Positions 17,815 to 26,110 of a stretch of 64,000 nucleotides of DNA are shown here, in pieces. The stretch spans positions 248,001 through 312,000 of the forward strand of contig CANLQD010000003.1 in the NCBI GenBank assembly GCA_947493175.1, given 5' to 3'. Each line of letters begins with the position of its first letter. Position 1 is the first letter of the stretch. Both the position numbers and the translations under genes were made by a program. The stretch comes from an uncultured Flavobacteriaceae bacterium (GTDB lineage Bacteria > Bacteroidota > Bacteroidia > Flavobacteriales > Flavobacteriaceae). The notes beneath the pieces were generated by a model. The model saw nothing but the letters and a program-made list of their open reading frames with translations. It ran no database searches and was not told the DNA's origin.

Positions 17815-19803
17815 ATGAAATTTAAGGTCGTATCAGAATTTGAGCCAACCGGCGATCAACCCCAGGCCATTCAACAGCTGGTTAATGGTATGAAGTCGGG
17901 TGAACGGTACCAAACATTGTTAGGGGTAACCGGTTCGGGAAAGACCTTTACCGTAGCCAACGTGGTGGAACAAACACAACGCCCAACATTGGTTTTGGCC
18001 CACAACAAAACCCTGGCCGCCCAACTTTATTCGGAGTTCAAGCAATTTTTTCCGGAAAATGCGGTAGAATACTTCGTTTCTTACTACGATTATTACCAAC
18101 CAGAGGCCTTTATCCCCACCTCCGGACTTTATATTGAAAAAGACCTTTCGATCAATGAGGATATCGAGAAACTGAGATTGAGCACCACTTCTTCGCTTCT
18201 CTCTGGTAGAAGGGATGTGCTGGTCGTAGCTTCGGTATCCTGTTTATACGGTATCGGAAACCCCATTGAATTCCAGAAAAACGTTATCCGAATCGAAAAG
18301 GACCAGGTCATCGCCCGGACCAAGTTTTTACACCAATTGGTACAGGGGCTCTATTCCCGGACTACTGCGGACTTTCGGAATGGGAATTTTAGGGTGAAAG
18401 GTGATGTGGTAGATGTATTCCCAGGATATGCCGATCACGCTTTTCGAATTCATTTTTTTGGAGACGAAATCGAAGAAATCGAGGCTTTCGACCCTTTCAA
18501 CAATACAATCATCGAGGTATACGAAAGCCTGAACATCTATCCTGCCAACATGTTCGTCACTTCCCAGGATGTATTGCAAAATGCCATACATCAGATACAG
18601 GACGATCTGGTAAAGCAGGTAGCCTATTTCAAGGAAATTGGTAAACCGCTAGAAGCAAAGCGCCTAGAAGAACGAACCAATTTCGATTTAGAGATGATTC
18701 GGGAACTTGGCTATTGCTCGGGTATCGAAAACTATTCCCGCTATTTGGATGGAAGAGCCCCTGGCACGCGCCCTTTCTGCCTGTTGGATTATTTTCCGGA
18801 TGATTATTTAATGATCATCGATGAGAGCCACGTAACCATACCCCAAGTACATGCCATGTATGGTGGTGATCGTTCGAGAAAAGTGAATTTGGTCGACTAC
18901 GGGTTCCGCTTACCGGCGGCCATGGATAACCGCCCATTGAAGTTCGAAGAGTTCGAAGCCCTACAAAACCAGGTCATTTACGTAAGTGCCACCCCGGCAG
19001 ACTACGAACTTCAGTTGAGTGAAGGGGTTTTTGCCGAGCAGATCATACGCCCTACCGGACTATTGGATCCCATTATTGAAGTGCGACCCAGCCTCAACCA
19101 AATCGACGACCTTGTGGAAGAGATTCAGCAACGTGTGGAAAAAGACGAACGCACATTGGTCACCACACTTACAAAACGTATGGCAGAGGAGCTAGCCAAA
19201 TATCTGGCCCGTATCAACATTCGGTGTCGTTACATTCATAGTGATGTGGATACGCTGGAACGCGTAGAAATTATGCAGGATCTTCGGAAAGGTATTTTTG
19301 ATGTATTGATCGGAGTAAATCTATTACGGGAAGGGCTAGACCTCCCCGAAGTTTCCCTAGTTGCCATTCTCGATGCCGATAAAGAAGGTTTTCTTCGAAG
19401 CAATCGATCTTTGACCCAGACCGTAGGAAGGGCCGCAAGACATCTAAATGGTATGGCCATCATGTATGCTGATACTATAACCGATAGCATGCGAAAAACA
19501 ATTGATGAAACTACCTATCGAAGGGAGAAACAAATTGCCTATAACCAAGAACACAATATTACCCCCATGGCACTGAACAAAAGTTTGGACAGCGCACTGG
19601 CAAAGAATTCCGTTTCGACCTATCATTTCGAAAAAGAAGAATTGCGTGCCGCGGAACCAGAGCTGGAATATATGACCAAGGAACAGATAGAAAAGTTGAT
19701 TCGGGAGAAAAGAAAATCCATGGAAAAAGCGGCAAAGGAATTGGACTTTATGCAGGCCGCAAAATTGCGCGACGAAATCAAAATGCTACAAAATCAAGCG
19801 TAA
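17815..19803 (+). CDS. uvrB: Excinuclease ABC subunit B
   Basis: Damage-verifying helicase-like subunit of nucleotide excision repair; works with UvrA and UvrC. 662 residues, full length. Walker A GVTGSGKTFT at about 38-47; the beta-hairpin that probes the strand (YYDYYQPEAFIPTSGLYIEKD region, about 92-112); DESH helicase motif II in MIIDESHVTIPQ; motif VI in QTVGRAARH; and a C-terminal UVR domain (KAAKELDFMQAAKLRDEI) that docks UvrC. Single-gene unit: upstream neighbour divergent, and a terminator-like hairpin follows at 19899-19917. No LexA box was seen. Confidence 0.98.
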   Translation: MKFKVVSEFEPTGDQPQAIQQLVNGMKSGERYQTLLGVTGSGKTFTVANVVEQTQRPTLVLAHNKTLAAQLYSEFKQFFPENAVEYFVSYYDYYQPEAFIPTSGLYIEKDLSINEDIEKLRLSTTSSLLSGRRDVLVVASVSCLYGIGNPIEFQKNVIRIEKDQVIARTKFLHQLVQGLYSRTTADFRNGNFRVKGDVVDVFPGYADHAFRIHFFGDEIEEIEAFDPFNNTIIEVYESLNIYPANMFVTSQDVLQNAIHQIQDDLVKQVAYFKEIGKPLEAKRLEERTNFDLEMIRELGYCSGIENYSRYLDGRAPGTRPFCLLDYFPDDYLMIIDESHVTIPQVHAMYGGDRSRKVNLVDYGFRLPAAMDNRPLKFEEFEALQNQVIYVSATPADYELQLSEGVFAEQIIRPTGLLDPIIEVRPSLNQIDDLVEEIQQRVEKDERTLVTTLTKRMAEELAKYLARINIRCRYIHSDVDTLERVEIMQDLRKGIFDVLIGVNLLREGLDLPEVSLVAILDADKEGFLRSNRSLTQTVGRAARHLNGMAIMYADTITDSMRKTIDETTYRREKQIAYNQEHNITPMALNKSLDSALAKNSVSTYHFEKEELRAAEPELEYMTKEQIEKLIREKRKSMEKAAKELDFMQAAKLRDEIKMLQNQA

Positions 19804-20451
19804 AAGAGCAGAAAAACGGAGATTTCAAAAAATAACACTTAAAGCTTTAGATAAAATCCTTTAAAAATCTGAAAAAAAGTCAACTATATATAATTTTTAG
19901 ACAAGGCTAAATTGTCTTTTTTCTTACTTTAAAGGCTTTTTTTAAAACGTATTCCCGTACTTCCACCTCCTTTCAAAGATAGACAATCACCAGCAAAAAA
20001 CTACAAAAAAGAATGCAAGTGTAGCCGAACAAAATTTCTTTTTGTAATCGTTTTTTACATAGTTATTTTCACAAATCCTAACCGTTCAAATCAGCTTTTT
20101 TTCATCCCCAAAAGACACAAGAAAAGATATGGTTTAAATCAAAAAACGGATTGCAATTTGTCATGCTGGCAGCTCTGAAATAGACCCGACCGAAAAGCTA
20201 TCATGATTTTTTCCCAATCCCAGAATTCTGAAATTTTCAATACGACACCAAGTGGATTCAACCCAATTTATCCTATTCAAATCCAGCACCGAAAAGCAAC
20301 ATACCTAGGTTATTTTAAGGCACATAAAAAAACGCCCCACCCCAAACGGACGGAACGTTTTTTCAATCAACCAACTACATAAGCCCTGTCAAGAAAACCA
20401 AGGAATGATTGCCTGCGTTCAAATGAAGGCCGCACATATTCCCAAAGTCTA
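19804..20451. other. 648-bp AT-rich intergenic region with two hairpins
   Basis: Lies between convergent uvrB and hsp20. It holds the hairpin 19899-19917 and a second hairpin at 20326-20363 (AAAAAAACG ... CGTTTTTT, 8-bp stem with a long loop) that could end either transcript. The remainder is AT-rich, with no ORF showing protein-like composition and no recognisable RNA gene. Confidence 0.55.
19899..19925 (+). terminator. Terminator candidate after uvrB
   Basis: AGACAA and TTGTCT form a 6-bp stem with a 7-base loop, followed by a T-rich run. It lies 95 bp after the uvrB stop. Confidence 0.5.
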
Positions 20452-20874
20452 TTAAGACAGTTCGATCATTCTTTTGGGTTTTGGCAAAGCCTCCTCTTTT
20501 TTGGGCAACACCACTCTTAAAATACCATCTTCGTACTTGGCGTCGATTTTATCGACATCAATGGTTTCAGGTAAGGTAAAAGACCTTTTGAAAGCACTGT
20601 GGGAAAACTCCCGTCGGGTATAATTCACCTCTTCGGTCTTTTCATCATGCTTGACCTCATAGGATACGGTGAGGATATCTTTGTCGACCTCCACATTAAA
20701 ATCTTCTTTCTTCCTTCCTGGAACCGACAACTCTAATTCAAAGTCTTTTTCGCCCTCTTTGATATTTACGGCAGGCAAATCAGTATTAAAGTTTTCTGTT
20801 CCACCAAACCAATCGGGCTTGAACAATTCATTCATTAAAGAAGGGAACAACATATTGTTTCTTTTGACTAACAT
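20452..20874 (-). CDS. Small heat-shock protein, Hsp20/alpha-crystallin family
   Basis: 140-residue ATP-independent holdase chaperone of the cytoplasm. The alpha-crystallin domain spans about 28-130: it opens with PAVNIKEGEKDFELELSVPG and closes with KYEDGILRVVLPKKEE. The short N-terminus (MLVKRNNMLFPSLMNELF) and the tail KPKRMIELS are typical of flavobacterial Hsp20; a classic I-x-I motif is not obvious in the tail. Single gene, upstream region AT-rich. On the minus strand TATCTTTT (7 of 8 to TAnnTTTG) lies before the start. No CIRCE or HrcA site was seen. Confidence 0.93.
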   Translation of the reverse strand: MLVKRNNMLFPSLMNELFKPDWFGGTENFNTDLPAVNIKEGEKDFELELSVPGRKKEDFNVEVDKDILTVSYEVKHDEKTEEVNYTRREFSHSAFKRSFTLPETIDVDKIDAKYEDGILRVVLPKKEEALPKPKRMIELS

Positions 20875-21323
20875 GATTCTTTTGTTTTTAGTTACACATT
20901 TTTAAAACTGATAACTAAAAGTCAAAAGATATACCATTTGCAAAACACTGTCTTTATGGCATATTTACTAATAAAAAAGCTGTCTTTTTGTCATTTTTTT
21001 AGTTTTAAAGCGACGTTCAAATCACTATTATCACATCCTCTTTCGATATAAAAGTGAGAATAGAGGTGAACAAGAACGAAAAACAGAAGAAGATAGCTCT
21101 CACTAAGTATCCAACAGGTATCAGGTAAATTGATTACAACTTTTAATGTAGGTATATGACTTCATACGTAAACCATCTCAGGTCAAACCAACGAAGCATT
21201 TAAAGAAAAAATACTTTGATTTCCAGGCGTTCGCCTGACGAAACGTTTACCTAAGGGTGTACAAACCTTGAAGTTGTAAATCTCGAAATGGAGTCGATCT
21301 TGATTTTGAGCTCCTCCCTCCTA
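20875..21323. other. 449-bp intergenic region upstream of hsp20
   Basis: Contains the presumed hsp20 promoter (minus strand, within 20880-21000), where AAAGACAG occurs twice about 30 bases apart. A perfect CAGGCG-TT-CGCCTG hairpin lies at 21224-21237. No coding frame of protein-like composition and no RNA gene recognised. Confidence 0.4.
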
Positions 21324-21725
21324 TCAATTATAGTGTGCTTTGAAAATATTGATGAGTACATTGGGTGGTACGATCTTGTCGGGATATTGATGCATTAGAC
21401 TCAACACTTGTTCAATAGCGGACGGAGGAAGCCCCAAACCTAGGCCAATATTGTGTAAACGACTCACCTCGACCTCTAGCTGTTTTTGATCTACGTTCAT
21501 CAATAATACCAACCGATGAAAGTGAATGATACGGTCGGCTTCCGTTTTTGGAATAATACGTTCGACCTCCATTTCGAAGAGCGACTCAAAAGTATCCCTA
21601 TTGACACCTAAATGAGCAGCTACCCCTAACAGAAAATTGTATTCGGGCTCTCCCACAACTTTATCAATTTTCGCGAACGCGATCATATCCGACAAAATGC
21701 TAAGCTTTTCCTTGTGTGTGCTCAT
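21324..21725 (-). CDS. TerB-like helical protein
   Basis: 133 residues, all helical, cytoplasmic. The segment SDMIAFAKIDKVVGEPEYNFLLGVAAHLGV near the N-terminus matches the TerB pattern of an activity/acidic helix pair around a metal site. The C-terminal half (IGLGLGLPPSAIEQVLSLMHQYPD) continues the helical bundle. TerB proteins are linked to tellurite resistance and stress responses, but the function of this short flavobacterial form is unknown. Divergent from the DUF1456 gene across 142 bp. Confidence 0.65.
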   Translation of the reverse strand: MSTHKEKLSILSDMIAFAKIDKVVGEPEYNFLLGVAAHLGVNRDTFESLFEMEVERIIPKTEADRIIHFHRLVLLMNVDQKQLEVEVSRLHNIGLGLGLPPSAIEQVLSLMHQYPDKIVPPNVLINIFKAHYN

Positions 21726-21867
21726 GGGTTGTCAATTTTAGGTCCTCTCGCCCCAAAATGTTATTTATATAACTCTTTAAAACATGATTTCGTATAAAAA
21801 ATTGGATTCCGCTGACCGCATAGGCATCCTATCCACAAATTGTGATACCTTGCCAAAAACTAAAGGA

Positions 21868-22272
21868 ATGACCAATAATGATGTTTTAAAAAAGCTACGG
21901 GTGGCACTTATGCTCCGTGACGATGATATTCTAGAAATTCTGAAGTTGGTAGACTTTAACATCGGTAAAAGCGAACTCAGTGCTTTTTTCAGGAAAGAGG
22001 ATCACCCGAACTATGTTGCGTGTGGAGATCAAATCTTAAGGAACTTCCTGAACGGACTGGTAATCTATTTACGAGGAAGCAAAGAGGAACCGATTTTTCC
22101 CGGCGATGTGTTGAAAACAAAGGAAAAAGCGCTTCAGGCGAAAAATCAAAGCGTAAAAGGCACTAACAAACCTAACTATAAAGCACAACAGAAAAAAAAG
22201 GCCGATACTGCAATGCCCTCCGTGAAATATAAGAACAAACCCTCCAAACCTACAAAAAGAAAAAAATCCTGA
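21868..22272 (+). CDS. DUF1456 family protein (YehS-like)
   Basis: 134 residues from the ATG at 21868, where family homology begins (MTNNDVLKKLRVALMLRDDDI). The frame is open back to 21784, but those 28 residues are not family-like. DUF1456 is a helical repeat: a first unit at about 1-50 and a second at about 52-75 (VACGDQILRNFLNGLVIYLRG). The C-terminus is a lysine-rich unstructured tail (KPSKPTKRKKS), suggesting nucleic-acid or ribosome contact. Function is unknown; E. coli YehS is the best-known homologue. Confidence 0.85.
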   Translation: MTNNDVLKKLRVALMLRDDDILEILKLVDFNIGKSELSAFFRKEDHPNYVACGDQILRNFLNGLVIYLRGSKEEPIFPGDVLKTKEKALQAKNQSVKGTNKPNYKAQQKKKADTAMPSVKYKNKPSKPTKRKKS

Positions 22273-22328
22273 TCTAAACCAGTTGTGATATCCGGTTAAA
22301 TCAGGATTTGCGCTAATTCAAATATGGT

Positions 22329-22688
22329 TTACGAAGCGATGTAAACAGAAACGGTATACTTTTTACCTTCCTCGATACGATTTAGTTTCACTTCTTGATA
22401 GTTCAACCTACTTTTGATAAAGGTTTCCATCGTAGCATCATCGGTATCGACTGATAATACAACTATTTCCCCTTTGCTATTTAGTGTAAAAAGAACCTGT
22501 GCGGATTCACCTACCTCATCTTGGGTAAGGTCGGCATGATTTAACATTAAGCCGATTTGACTTGATAGACTCTTTGTTTCGGTCTTTGTAGATTTTTTTG
22601 CTTTGTCTTTTTTACCGCCGTTGTTGGCAAATAGACTTCCCGTTGACAATAGCATAGCAGCTACCACTAATACACTTAGTTTTTTCAT
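22329..22688 (-). CDS. Small secreted protein, paralogue of 23136-23471
   Basis: 119 residues with a cleavable signal peptide (KLSVLVVAAMLLSTGSLFANN), a Lys-rich linker, and a ~70-residue domain VLFTLNSKGEIVVLSVDTDD ... FIKSRLNYQEVKLNRIEEGKKYTVSVYI. The strand-helix-strand pattern resembles a TonB C-terminal fold, but I cannot assign it firmly. A paralogue lies upstream (~447 bp away), and the homology extends into both 5' regions, including a candidate ECF-sigma promoter. Periplasmic or outer-surface location is likely; function unknown. Confidence 0.75.
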   Translation of the reverse strand: MKKLSVLVVAAMLLSTGSLFANNGGKKDKAKKSTKTETKSLSSQIGLMLNHADLTQDEVGESAQVLFTLNSKGEIVVLSVDTDDATMETFIKSRLNYQEVKLNRIEEGKKYTVSVYIAS

Positions 22689-23135
22689 GACTTTACGTTT
22701 TTTAGCTCTGGTCCGATAATGGTCGGTGATTGCAAAGCTTGATTAATGATTAATTGATGAATTACTAAAAAGACGCGTCAGGATTGCGATTGTTACATCG
22801 AAAAACCAATTTTAACATCTTTTTAATAAAGTTCACTCGCTTTTTTTATTCGTTACAAAAGTATGTATGAAGTCGTTCCGCCCTACTAGAAACTACTAAG
22901 TTTAACCCTTATTTAAAGGGCCTAACGGTAACTTAACAGCTTCTAGAAAGGCGACAAAAAAATGGTGATGAATTGATTTTTTTTCAAAAGTGTTAAAACG
23001 TCATCTTTTTGTGGGCAAACGATATAAGTACTTCAGAAAAAGTATCAAGCAGACAGATTTCAGTAGTAAAAACAAAAAAGAGCAATGTTAAGAAAACATT
23101 GCCCTCTATTCTACCTATGACTGTTTTAGAAGCTA
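22689..23135. other. 447-bp region upstream of the first secreted paralogue
   Basis: The ~130 bp nearest the gene resemble the region in front of the paralogue at 23136-23471, including the candidate promoter at 22772-22796. The rest is AT-rich, with no gene supported on either strand. Confidence 0.5.
22772..22796 (-). promoter_or_regulatory. ECF-sigma-like promoter candidate
   Basis: On the minus strand GTAAC, 16 bases, then CGTC, followed by TTTTTAG. This is the general form of extracytoplasmic-function sigma promoters (GGAAC/GTAAC -35, CGTC -10). A matching arrangement occurs before the paralogous gene at 23575-23600. It would give an ~80-base 5' UTR. Confidence 0.4.
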
Positions 23136-23471
23136 TTACGATTCGACTTTTAAGGGTACCGTATACCTGCGGCCCCAAACAATATGATCTGAATTTATCT
23201 TGTGATAGTTCAACATCTGTTTTACAAAAAGTTCCAGTCGCTTGCTCTTTGTTTCAACAGAGAGTACCACGATCTCATTTTGCTTGTTAATAGTCAACAG
23301 GATGGAAGCTTCCAATGTTTTGTGGGTCGATTTTACAAAACCACCGTCCAGAAGCTCATAGACCTCGTTTTGGATGACGGTTGCGGGATCGGTTCTTTTG
23401 AAATCGTTTGCAAACAGACTTCCACTTGATAGTAGCATTGCAGCCACCAGCATGACACTTGTTTTTCTCAT
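23136..23471 (-). CDS. Small secreted protein, paralogue of 22329-22688
   Basis: 111 residues from the ATG at 23471 (a longer frame to 23513 adds a non-signal-like extension). Signal peptide RKTSVMLVAAMLLSSGSLFAN, nearly identical in layout to its neighbour. The mature domain carries ILLTINKQNEIVVLSVETKSK, FVKQMLNYHKI and GRRYTVPLKV, aligning over its length with the paralogue. Function unknown. The duplication includes upstream sequence, so the two genes are probably under the same control. Confidence 0.75.
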   Translation of the reverse strand: MRKTSVMLVAAMLLSSGSLFANDFKRTDPATVIQNEVYELLDGGFVKSTHKTLEASILLTINKQNEIVVLSVETKSKRLELFVKQMLNYHKINSDHIVWGRRYTVPLKVES

Positions 23472-23574
23472 GATGTTCGTTTTTTGGCGCTGTTCCGCTT
23501 CGCCATCGTTCAATAGCCGAAGACAAAAACAGTACCTGATTATTAATTGATGATGATTGATGAATTATCTAAAA

Positions 23575-23600
23575 GACTGAAACAGGAGGAAAATCGTTAC
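23575..23600 (-). promoter_or_regulatory. ECF-sigma-like promoter candidate (second copy)
   Basis: Minus strand GTAAC, 17 bases, AGTC followed by TTTTAG; one base longer and one base different in the -10 than the copy at 22772-22796. Sequence between and downstream (AATTCATCAAT) is also shared. Confidence 0.35.
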
Positions 23601-23680
23601 AGTGAAAAATCACAATTAACAAATTTTTAGTTTCTAGGACCGTAATATAAAGGGTTTTGTTAAAACAATCAGTATAACCA

Positions 23681-23757
23681 CCTCGAGGCCTTCATCCGCC
23701 AAAATAACTACATGAAAGTGGGCAGGCGTCCGAGTCTTTAAATCTCGATTATCGAGT
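23681..23757 (+). repeat. CTCGATTATCGAG dispersed repeat, copy A (diverged)
   Basis: Ends in the perfect 13-base odd palindrome CTCGATTATCGAG (23744-23756), preceded by a region resembling copy B at 44260 (CCTCGAGGCCTTCAT; GGCGTCCGAG against AGCGTCGGAG). Immediately followed by the sucC terminator. Confidence 0.6.
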
Positions 23758-23760
23758 CAA

Positions 23761-23795
23761 AAAAAGGGGCGTACAATGTATGTACGCCCCTTTTT
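23761..23795 (-). terminator. Strong intrinsic terminator of sucC
   Basis: Perfect 15-bp stem (AAAAAGGGGCGTACA with TGTACGCCCCTTTTT) and a 5-base loop. T-runs occur on both strands, so it would work in both directions. It lies 20 bp past the sucC stop. Confidence 0.85.
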
Positions 23796-23815
23796 GTATA
23801 GCAATGATTTTACTA

Positions 23816-25009
23816 CTACCTCAAGACTTCCTTTACTTTGTCGGCAGCCTCTTGAAACTGAACTGCTGAATGCACGGCGAGTCCAGAATTATCTATAATC
23901 TCTTTGGCCAACTCTGCATTGGTACCTTGTAACCTTACAATAATGGGTACTTTGATAGCATCTCCCATATTCTTATAGGCGTCGACCACTCCCTGGGCAA
24001 CGCGGTCACAGCGTACGATACCTCCGAAGATATTGATCAATATCGCCTTTACTGCAGGATCTTTCAAAATAATCCGGAAGGCCTCCTCTACCCTTTTTGC
24101 ATCTGCCGTTCCTCCGACATCCAAGAAATTGGCCGGTTCTCCCCCAGCCATTTTAATCAAATCCATCGTTGCCATGGCCAAGCCCGCACCGTTGACCATA
24201 CAACCCACATTACCATCTAAATCTACGTAGTTAAGCCCTACTTCACGCGCCTCAACCTCGATAGGGTTCTCTTCTCTCAGGTCGCGCATTTCTGCATAAG
24301 CTTTTCTACGATAGAGCGCATTGTCATCAATCGATACCTTGGCATCTACCGCCATGATCTTATCGTCCGAAGTTTTCAAGACCGGGTTGATTTCGAACAT
24401 ATTGGAATCGCTCTCCACATAAGCCTTGTAAAGGGAAGCCACAAACTTGGTCATTTCTTTAAAGGCATTTCCGGAAAGCCCTAAATTAAAGGCTATCTTT
24501 CGAGCTTGAAAAGGTAAAAGACCTGTGGCCGGGTAAACTTCTTCGGTAAAAATCAAATGAGGTGTCTTATCTGCTACCTCTTCAATATCCATACCGCCTT
24601 CAGGGGAATACATAATCATATTTCGTCCTGTTCCCCTATTCAATAAAACGGACATATAGAACTCACTTGTTTCACTATCACCAGGATAATAGACGTCTTC
24701 GGCAATCAGCACCTTATGCACTCTTTTACCTTCTGCCGATGTCTGCGGTGTGATCAGGTTCATACCAATGATCTGCCCTGCAATTTCTTCGACCTCTTTC
24801 AAGTTCTTGGCCAATTTGACCCCTCCTCCTTTACCCCGGCCGCCTGCATGAACCTGAGCTTTGATTACATGCCAACCTGTGCCGGTCTCAGCGGTCAACT
24901 GTTTGGCCGCGTCAACGGCTTCTTTGGCATTGTTGGCAACAAGGCCTCGTTGAATGCGTACGCCAAAACTGGCCAAAATCTCTTTTCCTTGGTATTCGTG
25001 AAGGTTCAT
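23816..25009 (-). CDS. sucC: Succinyl-CoA synthetase (ADP-forming) subunit beta
   Basis: TCA-cycle enzyme half that binds nucleotide and succinate; it pairs with SucD, which is not in this window. 397 residues. N-terminal ATP-grasp fold: MNLHEYQGKEILASFGV, KAQVHAGGRGKGGGVKLAK (about 50-68), and the metal-binding EINPVL near 207-212. The C-terminal CoA-ligase half has the GCMVNGAGLAMATMD and NIFGGIVRCDRVA blocks. Monocistronic: it has a terminator downstream and its own promoter upstream (TATTTTTG on the minus strand, 25036-25043). Confidence 0.98.
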   Translation of the reverse strand: MNLHEYQGKEILASFGVRIQRGLVANNAKEAVDAAKQLTAETGTGWHVIKAQVHAGGRGKGGGVKLAKNLKEVEEIAGQIIGMNLITPQTSAEGKRVHKVLIAEDVYYPGDSETSEFYMSVLLNRGTGRNMIMYSPEGGMDIEEVADKTPHLIFTEEVYPATGLLPFQARKIAFNLGLSGNAFKEMTKFVASLYKAYVESDSNMFEINPVLKTSDDKIMAVDAKVSIDDNALYRRKAYAEMRDLREENPIEVEAREVGLNYVDLDGNVGCMVNGAGLAMATMDLIKMAGGEPANFLDVGGTADAKRVEEAFRIILKDPAVKAILINIFGGIVRCDRVAQGVVDAYKNMGDAIKVPIIVRLQGTNAELAKEIIDNSGLAVHSAVQFQEAADKVKEVLR

Positions 25010-25309
25010 ATATAAGGTGTCTTAAAGTTCGGATGCAAAAATAGGAAACGAATCGGATTTACACTAATGATATCAGCAAGTTCAAGGTCAAATCCGTACT
25101 CAGAATCAAATGTCAAATACAAATGGTCTACCGAACAATTCTTTATGGGTCATGCCGTTGTTAGGCTATAGGGGTATTCTTGAATCATACAGGTGTACGT
25201 CGCAAATTTTGAAAATGTAGATTGCAAGTGTCGCCGGTAAAAGCTTTTTTAGTACAAAGTACAGGTACAAAAAACAAACGCACATACCATAGCTTCGCCG
25301 AAAGGTGGG
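25010..25309. other. 300-bp intergenic region upstream of sucC
   Basis: Contains the sucC candidate promoter (minus-strand TATTTTTG at 25036-25043). The remainder, up to the Lon-N gene stop, shows no ORF with protein-like composition and no clear terminator. Confidence 0.5.
25036..25043 (-). promoter_or_regulatory. Candidate -7 element of the sucC promoter
   Basis: Minus strand TATTTTTG matches TAnnTTTG exactly, about 27 bases before the sucC ATG. No clear -33. Confidence 0.45.
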
Positions 25310-25951
25310 TTACCCGATTTCCAACCCTTCAAAATCCAACGGATCGAAGTTCTTAAAATGACCATTTAGGGTGATGGCCCTTTTTGTACGGTTGACCTCC
25401 TTCAAAACAGCTATCGTCGCCAATAAATGCCCTCGTATATAGGCCAATCGTTCACTTTCTCTTGTCATTAACAACAATTCATACTCCTGCTCCATCGAAA
25501 GTCCCATTTTATGAACGAGTACAAAACTGTGAAATTTTTCTACCGGAATTGGGGTAAAGGGCACATCCATCAAATCATAAAGTTCCTCAATTTTTAGTAA
25601 TACCTCTTTGCGCATCTCATCATCCGCGTCGTTGATATTTTCTAAAAATTGGACCTGCCCACCTGCATACAACTTATCGTTGAGCTGATTTTCAAAAGTA
25701 AGGACCTTGAACACCTGTCGTGCTACACAGGTTACATCCATCTCACCCCCTTCATAAGTGGTTACCACTTCTACCAGTTGTACTTCAGTACCATAGGCTA
25801 AACCGTCGTTAATGTAAACGGGGATACCAAAGGTAATCGCCTCGGACCTACAATCCATAATGAGCTGTTTGTACCGTTCCTCAAAAATATGCAGCGGTAC
25901 CGTTTCACCGGGAAAAAAGATAGATTGTAAAGGAAACAAGGGTAAGACCAT
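25310..25951 (-). CDS. LON N-terminal substrate-binding domain protein
   Basis: 213 residues consisting only of the Lon N-terminal (PUA-like plus helical) domain, without ATPase or protease parts. It begins with the family signature LPLFPLQSIFFPGETVPLHIFEERYKQL at residues 3-30. The helical second half ends in LATIAVLKEVNRTKRAI. Stand-alone LON-domain proteins are common in bacteria and have no established activity; a substrate-delivery or adaptor role is speculative. Minus-strand TAAATTTG at 25993-26000 is a candidate -7 element. Divergent from lysA. Confidence 0.9.
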   Translation of the reverse strand: MVLPLFPLQSIFFPGETVPLHIFEERYKQLIMDCRSEAITFGIPVYINDGLAYGTEVQLVEVVTTYEGGEMDVTCVARQVFKVLTFENQLNDKLYAGGQVQFLENINDADDEMRKEVLLKIEELYDLMDVPFTPIPVEKFHSFVLVHKMGLSMEQEYELLLMTRESERLAYIRGHLLATIAVLKEVNRTKRAITLNGHFKNFDPLDFEGLEIG

Positions 25952-25992
25952 GCGATTTTTTTTTTAAAAATACGATTCCGAGCGAATTGGTA

Positions 25993-26000
25993 CAAATTTA
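25993..26000 (-). promoter_or_regulatory. Candidate -7 element for the Lon-N gene
   Basis: Minus-strand TAAATTTG, an exact TAnnTTTG match, 41 bases upstream of the ATG at 25951. The -33 half is not recognisable. Confidence 0.4.
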
Positions 26001-26110
26001 AAAGAAACTGCAGAATGTTTTAAATATAACATTTTGTTTTATTTGTAATTTTTTGCTGCTATTTTTTTGTACAGAACGAATAATGCCATTACATTCGCAT
26101 AAAACATTTA

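Larger units (their letters stand above)
23472..23815. other. 344-bp region with promoter candidate, dispersed repeat and sucC terminator
   Basis: Holds, from left to right, the candidate ECF promoter of the secreted paralogue (23575-23600), copy A of the CTCGATTATCGAG repeat (23681-23757) and the sucC terminator (23761-23795). No gene is supported. Confidence 0.6.

Noticed and set aside
20930..21000. Sigma-54-type promoter (TTGCA -12) before hsp20
   Set aside because: TTGCA is present on the minus strand but no TGGC-like -24 at the correct spacing.
21180..21290. Fifth copy of the CTCGATTATCGAG repeat (AAATCTCGAAATGG)
   Set aside because: Only about 9 bases match and the palindrome is broken.
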